DNA of 39,600 nucleotides from Steroidobacteraceae bacterium (GTDB lineage Bacteria; Pseudomonadota; Gammaproteobacteria; Steroidobacterales; Steroidobacteraceae): the NCBI GenBank assembly GCA_025458905.1, contig JALORN010000031.1, positions 1 through 39,600 of the forward strand, read 5' to 3'. Of this stretch, positions 23,681-30,791 are shown one piece after another. Made by a program: the position numbers and the translations under genes. The notes under the pieces are model-generated. The model was not told the DNA's origin. It searched no databases and worked only from the letters and a program-made list of their open reading frames with translations. Positions within the stretch are counted from its first letter, which is position 1. Every line of letters begins with the position of its first letter.

Positions 23681-24283
23681 TCAGCGATAGACGTGATCCG
23701 CGCCTCCCTGGCGCCATTCGCGTTCGAGCAGTTCGGCATCTGCCGGACTGCGCGCCTGCACGCCCATCAGGATGCCGCCGCGGCGGACACCTTCCTCGTA
23801 GTGCTTGACGCGCTCCTCCGGGATGCCCGCACCGACCAGCGCCCCGAGCAGACCTCCGGTCGCTCCGCCAGCGCCGGCACCGGCGAGCGCTGCGGCGATC
23901 GGCCCGGCCACCACCAGTCCCAGCCCGGGAATCGCGAGCGACGTACCGACCGCGGCGATCGCCGCCGCGATCGCGCCGACCGTGCCACCGATCGCGCTGC
24001 CGACACCGGCGCCCTTCGCCGCCTTGTTGCCCTGCTCGGTGACGACCGGCAGCAGGCCACCTTCGTGGATCCGCGTCTGCGCGCCGTCCTGGGTCGTGTC
24101 GAGCAGTTGCCGGCGCGTGCCGTCCGACATCATCACGTTGACGTCGGCGCCCGAATAGCCGCGGGCCTGCAGCGCACGGTAGGCGCGCTCGGCATGCTCG
24201 CGGTCGCGGAACAGAGCGGTCACCAGCAGGCTCCGCGGCTGCAACGGCGCCGGGCGCGGGTTCGCATTCAAGGTCGGTTCCAT
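23681..24283 (-). CDS. Stress-type protein with glycine-zipper core
   Basis: The product is 200 residues. Residues 19-55 (SLLVTALFRDREHAERAYRA, then GYSGADVNVMMS) form a small alpha/beta domain like the general-stress-protein 17M module. A Gly/Ala-rich zipper region follows (about 90-155, AIGGTVGAIAAAIAAVGTSL and GAGAGGATGGLLGALVGAG), then EERVKHYEEGVRRGGILMGV. Such proteins are common next to BON and OmpA genes and may associate with membranes. The start is the ATG at 24283. The upstream gap holds one copy of the GTGAGG-N5-CCTACA element. Confidence 0.75.
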   Translation of the reverse strand: MEPTLNANPRPAPLQPRSLLVTALFRDREHAERAYRALQARGYSGADVNVMMSDGTRRQLLDTTQDGAQTRIHEGGLLPVVTEQGNKAAKGAGVGSAIGGTVGAIAAAIAAVGTSLAIPGLGLVVAGPIAAALAGAGAGGATGGLLGALVGAGIPEERVKHYEEGVRRGGILMGVQARSPADAELLEREWRQGGADHVYR

Positions 24284-24356
24284 GGGTATTCCGTGGCTGA
24301 CGGACCGCTCGACGATGACGCGCGCGCAGTCCGCGCAACGTCGGCTCGCGACCCGA

Positions 24357-24378
24357 GCGACTGTAGGACGGACCTCAC
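24357..24378 (-). promoter_or_regulatory. GTGAGG-N5-CCTACAGTCGC element, copy 1
   Basis: On the minus strand this reads GTGAGG, five bases, CCTACAGTCGC. It matches copy 2 (28665-28686) at 18 of 22 positions. It lies about 80 bases before the minus-strand gene starting at 24283 and overlaps the stop codon of the gene before it. CCTACAGT could be a stationary-phase type -10 (TACAGT with C at -13) or half of an operator. Confidence 0.5.
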
Positions 24379-24983
24379 CCCGCAGCGCCGGAAGGCTTGC
24401 CGGCATCGCCGGCCCACCCGACTGCGCGGCCTCCACCGAGCGCGCTGCTCTGCCGCTGGGCGCGTTCCGCCGCCTGCAGCAGGCTGCCCACCGTCTCGAC
24501 GCCGTAGCGTCGCACCGGCTGGTGTCCCGAGACGCCGGCCGACACCGAGAGCCGCAGCGTGGCGCCGGAGGCGCTGCGCAGTTCCTGGCCGCAGACGCGC
24601 TCCAGGCATCGCTGCGCGACGGCCACTGCGCCGTCGAGGCCGGTGTGCGGCAGCAGCAGGGCCCACTCGCCGAGGGCGAAGCGGGCCAGGACGTCCGGTC
24701 CCTGGCGTATGCCACCGGCGAGCCGGTTGCCGATCTCCCAGTCGACACGCTCCAGGTCCTGGTCGATGGCGGCGCGCACGGCGTCCCGATCCTCCAGCAC
24801 GAACAGCGCGAGGCTCAGCGACAGCCCGTAGCGCGCGGCGCGCGCGGCCTCCAGCTCTGCCATGGACAGGAATCTGAGGCGGGTCGCGAAGCCGATCTCC
24901 AGCCTCTCGTGCGGCACGTCGTGCTCGCGTGGCGTACGCGCGGCCCTGGTCCGCGACTCGCCGTTGCCGGTCCCGCCGCTCAC
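24375..24983 (-). CDS. Degenerate GGDEF-domain protein
   Basis: The product is 202 residues from a GTG at 24983 that overlaps the stop of the upstream small membrane gene (GTGA). From about residue 30 it follows the GGDEF fold: RLRFLSMAELEAARAARYGL, LSLALFVLED, then RFALGEWALLLPHT where active cyclases have R-[YF]-GGDEF-A-x-LLPHT, and LRLSVSAGV and LLQAAERAQRQ at the end. The signature is ALGEW (103-107), so c-di-GMP synthesis is unlikely; a binding or regulatory role is more probable. The protein has no membrane helix itself but is co-translated with one that has two. Confidence 0.72.
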   Translation of the reverse strand: MSGGTGNGESRTRAARTPREHDVPHERLEIGFATRLRFLSMAELEAARAARYGLSLSLALFVLEDRDAVRAAIDQDLERVDWEIGNRLAGGIRQGPDVLARFALGEWALLLPHTGLDGAVAVAQRCLERVCGQELRSASGATLRLSVSAGVSGHQPVRRYGVETVGSLLQAAERAQRQSSALGGGRAVGWAGDAGKPSGAAG

Positions 24984-25234
24984 CGGGACGATCCTTCGCG
25001 ACGACGAGGGCTCGCCGGTGTCGGGCCGGCGGCGTCGCCGGCCGGCCGCAGCAGCGCGGTGCAGAACGCCAGCAGTGACGCGGCGAAGGCGAGGCCGCAC
25101 ACCGCCAGCGCGACCATGGTCGGTAAAGTGCCGGCCGTCCCGAGGCGGGCCACGAACGACGCTGCCAGCGCCACCAGCAGCAGCGTCACGGTGATCCGGC
25201 GCCAGGGGCGCGCATGGCTCGGGTTCGTCGTCAA
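24980..25234 (-). CDS. Small two-helix membrane protein, TTG start
   Basis: The product is 84 residues. The start TTG at 25234 is supported by a perfect AAGGAGG at 25244-25250, nine bases away. Two membrane segments are visible: ITVTLLLVALAASFVARLG (about 14-32) and PTMVALAVCGLAFAASLLAF (about 38-57). It ends in a short charged tail. No family is recognised. It is coupled by GTGA to the degenerate GGDEF gene, suggesting the pair works as a membrane anchor plus cytoplasmic partner. Confidence 0.7.
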   Translation of the reverse strand: MTTNPSHARPWRRITVTLLLVALAASFVARLGTAGTLPTMVALAVCGLAFAASLLAFCTALLRPAGDAAGPTPASPRRREGSSR

Positions 25235-25679
25235 GGCGTGCGCCCTCCTTAGGATCGACCGTCACGGGCCTCGAATCGGCGCCACCCAGCGTCTGCGTCG
25301 CGCCCCGTGCTGCGCACCGGTGGCGACCGACAGGTCTCGTAGGACTTGGCCGATCTGTCGGCTGGATGCGACGCACGCGGCGGCTGCATGGCCCGCAAGC
25401 GTGGTGGCGCGGCCACGCTGCCGCGCCTGCCGTTGCCAGCCGGGCGTGCGCAAGAAGTACATGCCGATAGTTGCAGGAGTTACACGATCGTCGGGAAGGC
25501 GGCCACGTGGCCGTGCTGCAGCGGCCTCGCGTCTCGCAGCAAGGGTCGTGGCATGGCGCTTGCTTGCTCGTGCACGCGCGGTGGCACGCGCCCCGGGCCC
25601 GCTCGGGTCCGTCGCGCGTGCAGCGCGCGGTGCGTGCACCCGCCGCCGATACAGGATTCCCCAAGCCAAGGAGACGTCG
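25235..25679. promoter_or_regulatory. Divergent gene-free region before the DUF4398/OmpA operon
   Basis: No coding signal is seen. It contains a 14-base palindrome CGGCCACGTGGCCG (25500-25513), a sigma-54-like promoter (25549-25564, listed separately) and GTCTCGTAGG (25334-25343). The last nearly repeats GTCTCGTAAG at 18161-18170 in the antiporter upstream region. It also supplies the upstream region of the minus-strand gene starting at 25234. Confidence 0.5.
25549..25564 (+). promoter_or_regulatory. Sigma-54-like promoter of the DUF4398/OmpA operon
   Basis: TGGCAT-N5-TTGCT, with G as the first spacer base, matches TGGCACG-N4-TTGCW except for one base of the -24 box. The spacing of GG and GC is right. 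The start would be near 25575, about 105 bases before the ATG at 25680. Confidence 0.5.
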
Positions 25680-26057
25680 ATGACACCACACATCACCCGG
25701 CCGCTCGCCGGCCTCTGCGCCGCGGTCGCGCTGGCGCTCGGCGCCTGCGCGTCCCAGCCCCTGCCCACCGACCAGCTCGCGCTCGCCGAGCAGGCGATCC
25801 GCGACGCCGAACGGGCTGGCGCAGTCGAGCTCGCGCCCGTGGAGATGCGCAACGCCCGGGAGAAGCTCGGCGCCGCACAGCGTGCCGCCGGCGAGCGTGA
25901 GGTGGACACCACGACGCGACTCGCCGAGCAGGCGCAGGTCGATGCGCAGCTCGCCGAGGCGACGGCGCGCGCCGCGAAGTCCACCCGCGCCGTCGAGCAG
26001 CTCGAGGACAGCCTGCGGGCGCTGCAGCGCGAGACGCAGCGTTCCGGGCAACCGTGA
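25680..26057 (+). CDS. DUF4398-type lipoprotein
   Basis: The product is 125 residues. A signal peptide ends in the lipobox LGAC (Cys23), so it should be a lipoprotein. The mature part is helical and Ala/Glu/Gln-rich (LALAEQAIRDAERAGAVELA, then a coiled-coil-like run to the end), as in DUF4398 proteins. AAGGAG stands 7 bases before the ATG. It is followed after 53 bases by an OmpA-domain lipoprotein that starts with the same kind of module, and the two are probably one transcript. Confidence 0.85.
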   Translation: MTPHITRPLAGLCAAVALALGACASQPLPTDQLALAEQAIRDAERAGAVELAPVEMRNAREKLGAAQRAAGEREVDTTTRLAEQAQVDAQLAEATARAAKSTRAVEQLEDSLRALQRETQRSGQP

Positions 26058-26110
26058 GCGGCGACTCGCGACCACCGAATCCAGGCAATCCCACGACACG
26101 AGGCAATCCC

Positions 26111-26944
26111 ATGAGACGACCGATCATCGTACGCAACGCGGCGGCACTCGCCGTCGCGGCCATCCTCGCGGCCTGTGCATCGACGCCCGAGACCCTCCAG
26201 CAGGTCGAGTCGGCACGTACTGCGGTCGCGGCCGCCCGCGCCGATGCCGAGGTGACGCGGCACGCACCGCAGGAACTGGAGCGCGCCACCCAGCTGCTGA
26301 GCTCGGCGGAGGCCGCCCAGGAGAAGCGCGACCGCGAGGTCGCGGCGCACTTCGGCTACCTGGCCGAGCAGACCGCCCGCCTCGCCACGCAGCGCAGCCG
26401 TGCCGCCGTCGCGGAGCAGCGCGTCGCCGGTGCGCAGTCGGAGCGCGATCGCGTGCTGCTGCAGGCTCGCGAGGCCGAGGCCGAGCGCGCGCGCGCGGCC
26501 GCGGCGGCCGCCAAGGCCGAGAACGAGCGCCTGGTGCGCGAGCTCGCCGAGCTGCAGGCCCGACCGACCGAGCGCGGCACCGTCCTGACGCTCGCCGGTG
26601 ACGTGCTGTTCGCGACCGGGCGGGCCGAGCTCAAGGGCGGCGCAGAGCGCATGCTCACCCAGGTGGAACAGTTCCTCGAGCAGAACCCCGAGCGCCGGGT
26701 GCGCATCGAGGGCTTCACCGACAGCACCGGCTCCGACGAGTACAACCTCGAGCTTTCCCGGCGGCGTGCCGAGGCGGTGCGGCAGGCGCTCGTGAGGCGC
26801 GGGATCGAGGGTTCGCGGATCGAGACCGCGGGTCTCGGCGAGGCCTACCCGGTGGCCGACAACTCCTCGCCGGGTGGGCGACAGCTGAACCGGCGCGTCG
26901 AGATCATCATCGGCAACGACGCAGCGGAGGTCGCCGGGCGCTGA
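26111..26944 (+). CDS. DUF4398 plus OmpA-domain lipoprotein
   Basis: The product is 277 residues. The lipobox LAAC gives Cys22. Residues 25-165 form a long Ala/Glu/Arg-rich coiled coil of the DUF4398 type. Residues about 168-270 are an OmpA C-terminal peptidoglycan-binding domain (GDVLFATGRAEL, IEGFTDSTGSDEYNLELS, RRAEAVRQAL, LNRRVEIII) with the Asp and Arg that bind diaminopimelate. It would tether outer membrane and cell wall. The ATG at 26111 is chosen because the signal peptide starts there; an upstream in-frame ATG at 26054 adds a hydrophilic stretch. Confidence 0.88.
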   Translation: MRRPIIVRNAAALAVAAILAACASTPETLQQVESARTAVAAARADAEVTRHAPQELERATQLLSSAEAAQEKRDREVAAHFGYLAEQTARLATQRSRAAVAEQRVAGAQSERDRVLLQAREAEAERARAAAAAAKAENERLVRELAELQARPTERGTVLTLAGDVLFATGRAELKGGAERMLTQVEQFLEQNPERRVRIEGFTDSTGSDEYNLELSRRRAEAVRQALVRRGIEGSRIETAGLGEAYPVADNSSPGGRQLNRRVEIIIGNDAAEVAGR

Positions 26945-26953
26945 AGCCGAGGA

Positions 26954-26993
26954 CCGGCGCCGCGGCAGGAGAGTTCTCCCGCCGCGGCGCCGG
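26954..26993. terminator. Strong bidirectional hairpin terminator
   Basis: A 13-bp perfect inverted repeat (CCGGCGCCGCGGC and its complement) is extended by an inner GGAGA/TCTCC stem with a two-base loop. It stands 9 bases after the OmpA-type gene stop and 9 before the stop of the convergent BON gene. There is no T-run. Confidence 0.75.
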
Positions 26994-27002
26994 ATCCATC
27001 GC

Positions 27003-27563
27003 TCACTTCACGTCGAGGTCGTTGCGGACCGACTTCACGCCGTCGACGGTCCGTGCCACCTGGCTCGCCGCCGACTTCGCGGACGCCGAGTCGACGAAGC
27101 CACTGAGCTGGACCACGCCATTGCTCGCCGCAACGTTGATCTGGTGGGCCTTGGTCTGATCGTTCTCGACCAGCGCCGCCTTCACCCGTGCCGTGAGCGT
27201 CGTGTCGTCGACGATCTCGCCGGCGGTCGCGGCGCCACCCGTTCGCACCTCCAGGTTGTTCTGGACGCCGTCGACGCCCTGCACGCCGCGGGCCACGCGC
27301 GCGGCTGCCGCTTTCTCGGCCTGCGAATCGACGAAGCCGTTCAGCTGCACCTTGCCGCGGAACACCTCGACGTCGATCTGTCGGGCCTTGGTCACGGGGT
27401 CTGCGACCAGCGCCGCCTTGACGCGCGCCGTCACCACCGTGTCGTCGAGCTGCTCGCCCGCCGTCTTCTGGGTCCGCGTCGCCGTGCACGCGCCCGTGGT
27501 GGCCATCAATCCGGCCATCAACACCGAGAGGACGACGTGTCGGATTCGCTGGGACTTCTGCAT
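27003..27563 (-). CDS. Lipoprotein with two BON domains
   Basis: The product is 186 residues. A signal peptide ends in TTGAC, a slightly unusual lipobox with Cys26. Two BON domains follow (about 45-112 and 118-186), each with LDDTVVTARVKAALV-like helices and a V-Q-L-x-GFVDS strand-turn. The layout is that of OsmY-like envelope stress proteins. AGGAGA lies 5 bases before the ATG at 27563. It is convergent with the OmpA-type gene and divergent from the LuxR-type regulator. Confidence 0.88.
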   Translation of the reverse strand: MQKSQRIRHVVLSVLMAGLMATTGACTATRTQKTAGEQLDDTVVTARVKAALVADPVTKARQIDVEVFRGKVQLNGFVDSQAEKAAAARVARGVQGVDGVQNNLEVRTGGAATAGEIVDDTTLTARVKAALVENDQTKAHQINVAASNGVVQLSGFVDSASAKSAASQVARTVDGVKSVRNDLDVK

Positions 27564-27906
27564 GGGGATCTCCTGGTTGGGTTTGCGACGACCGGCGAGT
27601 CTGCAACCCGTGTGCCAGAGGCGGGCCTGGCGCAGGGCGAACGAGCGATCGTGCACGGCCCACGTCGGCGAACGCGCCGCCGGCCGACAGGCAGTGGCCT
27701 TGAACGAAGTAGGAGCGTGCCTACATCCCCTGGCGATGCACGCGAAGCGTATTCGCCCCGTTCACCGGGTTCGGCACGGATCGCAGCGTGTACATTACGC
27801 AGGCCCGCTCCACGGGCCGCGCCGGCTGGGCGCCAGCGCGACCCGGGCCTCTGCGCTCGGGCTCGCGTCGGGCTGGGCGGGGCTGGCTAACCTAAAGGGG
27901 ACGAAG
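27564..27906. promoter_or_regulatory. Divergent gene-free region between the BON lipoprotein and LuxR-type regulator
   Basis: No coding signal is seen. It holds copy 3 of the recurrent element (27709-27730) and a TACATT hexamer at 27791-27796 that could be a -10. The ribosome site AAAGGGGACG precedes the regulator ATG. Confidence 0.45.
27709..27730 (+). promoter_or_regulatory. GTAGGA-N5-CCTACA element, copy 3
   Basis: GTAGGA, five bases, CCTACATCCCC. In this copy GTAGG and CCTAC form a perfect dyad with a 6-base spacer. It is upstream of, and in the same orientation as, the LuxR-type regulator at 27907. Confidence 0.45.
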
Positions 27907-28542
27907 ATGATGGCGAGAGTACTGATCGCAGACGACCATGCCGTGGTACGCGCCGGGTTGCGACAGTTCCTGGTCGAGGACCGCTCGATCCGCGAGGTGG
28001 GCGAGGCGGCCACCGGCCAGCAGACCCTCGATCGCCTGCGGGCGGGCGGCTGGGACCTGCTGATCCTCGACATCAACATGCCCGACCGCAGTGGCCTCGA
28101 CATCCTCAAGCACGTGCGCTCGGGCTTTCCCGACACGCGCATCCTCGTGCTCAGCGGCTTCCCCGAGCGGCAGTATGCGCTGAACGTGCTGCGCGCCGGC
28201 GCGAGCGGCTACCTCGCCAAGGACAGCGCGGCCGAGGAACTGATGAAGGCCGTGCACACCATCCTGCAGGGTCGCCGCTACGTGAGCGCCACGCTCGCGG
28301 AACTGCTGGTCTCGGACATCGACGGCGATGGCGAGCGCCCGATCCACGCGCAGCTCTCCGAGCGCGAGTTCCAGATATTCTGCAAGCTCGCCACCGGGCG
28401 GGCCGTGTCCGACATCGCCCAGGAACTCTGCCTCAGCGTCAAGACCGTCAGCACCTATCGCAGCCGGGTGCTCGAGAAGATGAACTTCAAGACCAACGCC
28501 GACATCACCTCGTACGCGCTGCGCAACGGGCTGATGCAGTAG
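27907..28542 (+). CDS. Orphan response regulator of the NarL/FixJ (LuxR-HTH) family
   Basis: The product is 211 residues. The receiver domain (3-118) has Asp-Asp-His at the start (ADDHAVVRAG), the phospho-acceptor Asp in LLILDINMPDRSG near 56, and Lys in GYLAKDS. The LuxR helix-turn-helix lies at about 147-205 (LSEREFQIFCKLATGRAVSD, then LCLSVKTVSTYRSRVLEKM). No sensor kinase is adjacent. A second ATG one codon later is equally possible. Its position inside the stress cluster makes it a candidate regulator of the neighbouring genes. Confidence 0.93.
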   Translation: MMARVLIADDHAVVRAGLRQFLVEDRSIREVGEAATGQQTLDRLRAGGWDLLILDINMPDRSGLDILKHVRSGFPDTRILVLSGFPERQYALNVLRAGASGYLAKDSAAEELMKAVHTILQGRRYVSATLAELLVSDIDGDGERPIHAQLSEREFQIFCKLATGRAVSDIAQELCLSVKTVSTYRSRVLEKMNFKTNADITSYALRNGLMQ

Positions 28543-28546
28543 TCCT

Positions 28547-28585
28547 GCGATTGCGCCGGCCCCGGCGGGGCATCGGGCGCATCGC
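28547..28585 (+). terminator. Hairpin terminator after the LuxR-type regulator
   Basis: GCGATTGCGCC pairs with GGCGCATCGC with one bulged base, and the loop holds a further GC stem. It starts 5 bases after the stop codon and is followed by TT. Confidence 0.55.
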
Positions 28586-28664
28586 TTCCGGGCGTGGGTC
28601 GCCGCCCGGCCCGCGCCGCCCGCCGGGGGCGGCGCGCTGTTTCCGGAGCCCGTGCAGCGCGACT

Positions 28665-28686
28665 GTGAGGCGGTTCCTACAGTCGC
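28665..28686 (+). promoter_or_regulatory. GTGAGG-N5-CCTACAGTCGC element, copy 2
   Basis: GTGAGG, five bases, CCTACAGTCGC: near-identical to copy 1 at 24357-24378 and about 90 bases before the ATG of the DUF883 gene at 28774. Confidence 0.5.
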
Positions 28687-28773
28687 CGCGCCCCTGCGCC
28701 CACTGCAGCGCGACGCGCGGCCACACCACACTGGCGACGCGGTGCAGCACCGCATGGAGCTGAGGAAAAACGC

Positions 28774-29130
28774 ATGAATGCCACTCCCGATTCGATGGGC
28801 GATCCCGGACGCGCGTATGGCGGCGCGGGTGCAGGGCAGGGCCAGAGGGCCAGCGAGATGAACCGGTTCTTCGCGGACGTCGAGGACCTGCTGAAGCGGG
28901 TCACGCACATGAACGATGCGGACGTCGCGCGCCTGCGCGAGCGCGTCGAGACCTCGCTCTCGAGCGCACGCGACACGGTGACCCGTGGCGCGAGCCGCGT
29001 GCGCGAGTCTGCCGACGGCATGGTCGAGACCACCGACGAGTACGTGCGCCGCAAGCCCTGGACGGTCGCGGGGATCGCGATGGTCGCGGGCGCACTGATC
29101 GGCGCGGCCCTGCTCTCCAGCCGGCGTTGA
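28774..29130 (+). CDS. DUF883 (YqjD/ElaB-like) membrane-anchored protein
   Basis: The product is 118 residues. The N-terminal part is soluble and helical (MNRFFADVEDLLKRVTHMND and RVETSLSSARDTVTRGASRV). It ends in a single C-terminal membrane helix (WTVAGIAMVAGALIGAALL) and SSRR, the typical YqjD/ElaB architecture. E. coli homologues are stationary-phase, ribosome-associating inner-membrane proteins. GAGGAAAAA lies 4-11 bases before the ATG. It is the first gene of a three-gene set equivalent in layout to yqjD-yqjE-yqjK. Confidence 0.88.
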   Translation: MNATPDSMGDPGRAYGGAGAGQGQRASEMNRFFADVEDLLKRVTHMNDADVARLRERVETSLSSARDTVTRGASRVRESADGMVETTDEYVRRKPWTVAGIAMVAGALIGAALLSSRR

Positions 29131-29137
29131 ACGGGTC

Positions 29138-29587
29138 GTGATCCACCTGCGACAGCTCGGCCCGGCCGTCATCCGTCACGTCGAGGCCTATGGGCAGCTC
29201 GCCGCCGCCGCGGCGCGCGAGATGCGCGACATCGGCCGGCGGCGCGCGATGCTCGCGGTCGTCGGGCTGGTGCTGTCGATGGCGCTCGTGATCCTCGCGG
29301 GCGGCACGGCGATCGCCGCCGGCTGGGACACCCCTTGGCGCTGGTGGGTGGCGGCAGGCGTGCTGGCCGGGCTGGCCATCGCCACCTTCGGCTGCCTGTC
29401 CGCGGCGTTCGCGGCGATGCCGCGCTCGACCCACATGCAGGCGCTCAGGGAGGAATGGCAGAAGGACAAGGCCTGGCTGTCGTCGCGTGACCGGGAGCGG
29501 CCGTTGCCCTCCACCCCTCCGTACGCCGGCGAAGAGCCGCGACGCGGCGCATCCGACGCGCGCACGCCCACGCTGCACGACGCATGA
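29138..29587 (+). CDS. YqjE-like (phage holin superfamily III) membrane protein
   Basis: The product is 149 residues from a GTG at 29138, seven bases after the DUF883 stop. Two membrane helices are seen (about 40-62 and 71-94: LAVVGLVLSMALVILAGGTA and WVAAGVLAGLAIATFGCLSA) after an amphipathic N-terminus. The C-terminal tail is charged and Pro-rich. The position after a DUF883 gene is the basis for the YqjE assignment. The stop overlaps the next ATG by ATGA. Confidence 0.75.
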   Translation: MIHLRQLGPAVIRHVEAYGQLAAAAAREMRDIGRRRAMLAVVGLVLSMALVILAGGTAIAAGWDTPWRWWVAAGVLAGLAIATFGCLSAAFAAMPRSTHMQALREEWQKDKAWLSSRDRERPLPSTPPYAGEEPRRGASDARTPTLHDA

Positions 29588-29928
29588 ACCCCCTACCCAT
29601 GCCCGCGGCACGGGCCAACCAGCAGGAGAGCTCCAGGATGGCGATGGACGAGGCCAACGGCGCAGCCGCGCGGGATCCGGTCTACCGCATCGAGGAGACC
29701 CGCGCGGCGCTGCGCAACGCCGCCGGTGTCGACGATCGGCACGACAGCTTCCCGCGCAGCACGGTGCTGCAGGTGGCGCTGTCGCCGCGCTATCGCTGGA
29801 TCACGGCGGCCGTCGCCGGCGCAGCAGCGATCGCCGTGTGGCGCCGGCTCCCGGGGCGGCGCCTCGGGTTGCTGCTCGGTGCCGTCTCGCTGGTGCGCAA
29901 GCTGCGCCAGGACGACCCGCGGCGCTGA
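29584..29928 (+). CDS. YqjK-like small membrane protein
   Basis: The product is 114 residues from the overlapping ATG at 29584, or 96 from the ATG at 29638, which has GGAGA a suitable distance upstream and may be the true start. One hydrophobic segment is present (YRWITAAVAGAAAIAVW) near the C-terminus, flanked by Arg. Equivalence to YqjK is inferred from position only. It ends the yqjD/E/K-like operon. Confidence 0.65.
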   Translation: MNPLPMPAARANQQESSRMAMDEANGAAARDPVYRIEETRAALRNAAGVDDRHDSFPRSTVLQVALSPRYRWITAAVAGAAAIAVWRRLPGRRLGLLLGAVSLVRKLRQDDPRR

Positions 29929-29950
29929 CGCGCGCCCCTGATCGCACACC

Positions 29951-30050
29951 GGACCCCGCCATCGCCGGGCGACGCCCAGCGACCCGACCCCCGACTCCCC
30001 CCTTCGGGGCCGTGGCCCCCGACGGCCCGACGCCGTCGGTGGCGGGGTCC
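29951..30050 (+). ncRNA. Candidate structured leader upstream of the superoxide dismutase gene
   Basis: GGACCCCGCCA (29951-29961) pairs perfectly over 11 bp with TGGCGGGGTCC (30040-30050), closing about 78 bases. Inside are GGGC-GAC-GCCC (29967-29977) and CCGACGG-N7-CCGTCGG (30019-30039), which competes with TCGGGGCC-GT-GGCCCC (30004-30021). It lies in the 143-base gap between the yqjK-like gene and sodB-like gene, ending 10 bases before the ribosome site GGAGG. It could be an attenuator, terminator or cis-regulatory RNA. Confidence 0.4.
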
Positions 30051-30071
30051 GGAACCTTCCGGAGGAAGCCG

Positions 30072-30740
30072 ATGATGAACGCGATACCCGAACCTGCCGT
30101 CGTCCGCGACGACCCTGCCTACCGGGAAATGTCGTTCCGGTTCCGCGAGTTCGGACCCGGTGGGCTCACCGCATCGACGCTCGCCACCCACGTCGAGCTC
30201 TATCGTGGCTACCTCGCCCAGGCCAACGAGCTGATCGACGCCGTTGCCGACCCGGCGCTGCGCCGCGCCGCCGCGACGGTGACGCGGCCACGCGAATCGG
30301 CCTCGCGGCGCCTCAGCTTCGAGCTCAACGGCGTCAAGCTCCACGAATGGTATTTCGAGCAGCTGGTGGGGCAGGGCGGCGCCGCCGCCCCGGCCCCGTC
30401 CTCGGTGGCTGCCGAGGCGATGGACGTCGCATTCGGTGGGTTCGATGGCTGGCGTGCCGACGTCGCGGCGCTCGCGGCGACCCGCGGCATCGGCTGGGTG
30501 GTGTCGGGCTGGGACGCTCCCGCGGGCCAGCTCGTGAACCTCTGGGTCGACCTGCACCAGCTGCTGCTGCCGGCCGGCCATGACGTCGTGTTCGTGCTCG
30601 ATCTCTGGGAGCACGCCTACTGGAACGACTTCGGCCCCAAGGGTCGTGCGGCCTACGCCGAGTTCGTGCTCGCCAGCACCGATTGGCAGGTCGTCGAGGC
30701 GCGATTCGCGCGCGGAGGCGAAGGCGGCACGCGCCGCTGA
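30072..30740 (+). CDS. Fe/Mn-family superoxide dismutase (divergent type)
   Basis: The product is 222 residues. It has the fold and all four metal ligands by alignment: His40 (STLATHVELY), His91 (GVKLHEWYFEQL), and Asp177 and His181 (LDLWEHAYWNDFG). The first-helix segment is one residue shorter than in E. coli SodB and lacks the usual HH pair, so it is a divergent branch; activity is likely but not certain. There is no signal peptide. GGAGG precedes the ATG (30072; a second ATG follows directly). It would remove superoxide in the cytoplasm and fits the stress context. Confidence 0.85.
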   Translation: MMNAIPEPAVVRDDPAYREMSFRFREFGPGGLTASTLATHVELYRGYLAQANELIDAVADPALRRAAATVTRPRESASRRLSFELNGVKLHEWYFEQLVGQGGAAAPAPSSVAAEAMDVAFGGFDGWRADVAALAATRGIGWVVSGWDAPAGQLVNLWVDLHQLLLPAGHDVVFVLDLWEHAYWNDFGPKGRAAYAEFVLASTDWQVVEARFARGGEGGTRR

Positions 30741-30771
30741 GGCGTCGCGGCCGCGCGGGGGCGTGCGGGCG

Positions 30772-30791
30772 GCGCCGGGGTACCGCGGCGC
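30772..30791. terminator. Short hairpin between convergent genes
   Basis: GCGCCG-N8-CGGCGC lies between the superoxide dismutase stop and the stop of the convergent GreA/GreB-like gene. The stem is GC-only and there is no T-run. Confidence 0.35.

Noticed and set aside
27700..27735. REP-like palindrome around GTAGGAGCG
   Set aside because: It has the GTAGGAGCG word of some REP families but lacks the longer GAGC-loop-GCTC stem, and other copies of the element do not share that word; it is treated as part of the GTRRGR-N5-CCTACA element instead.
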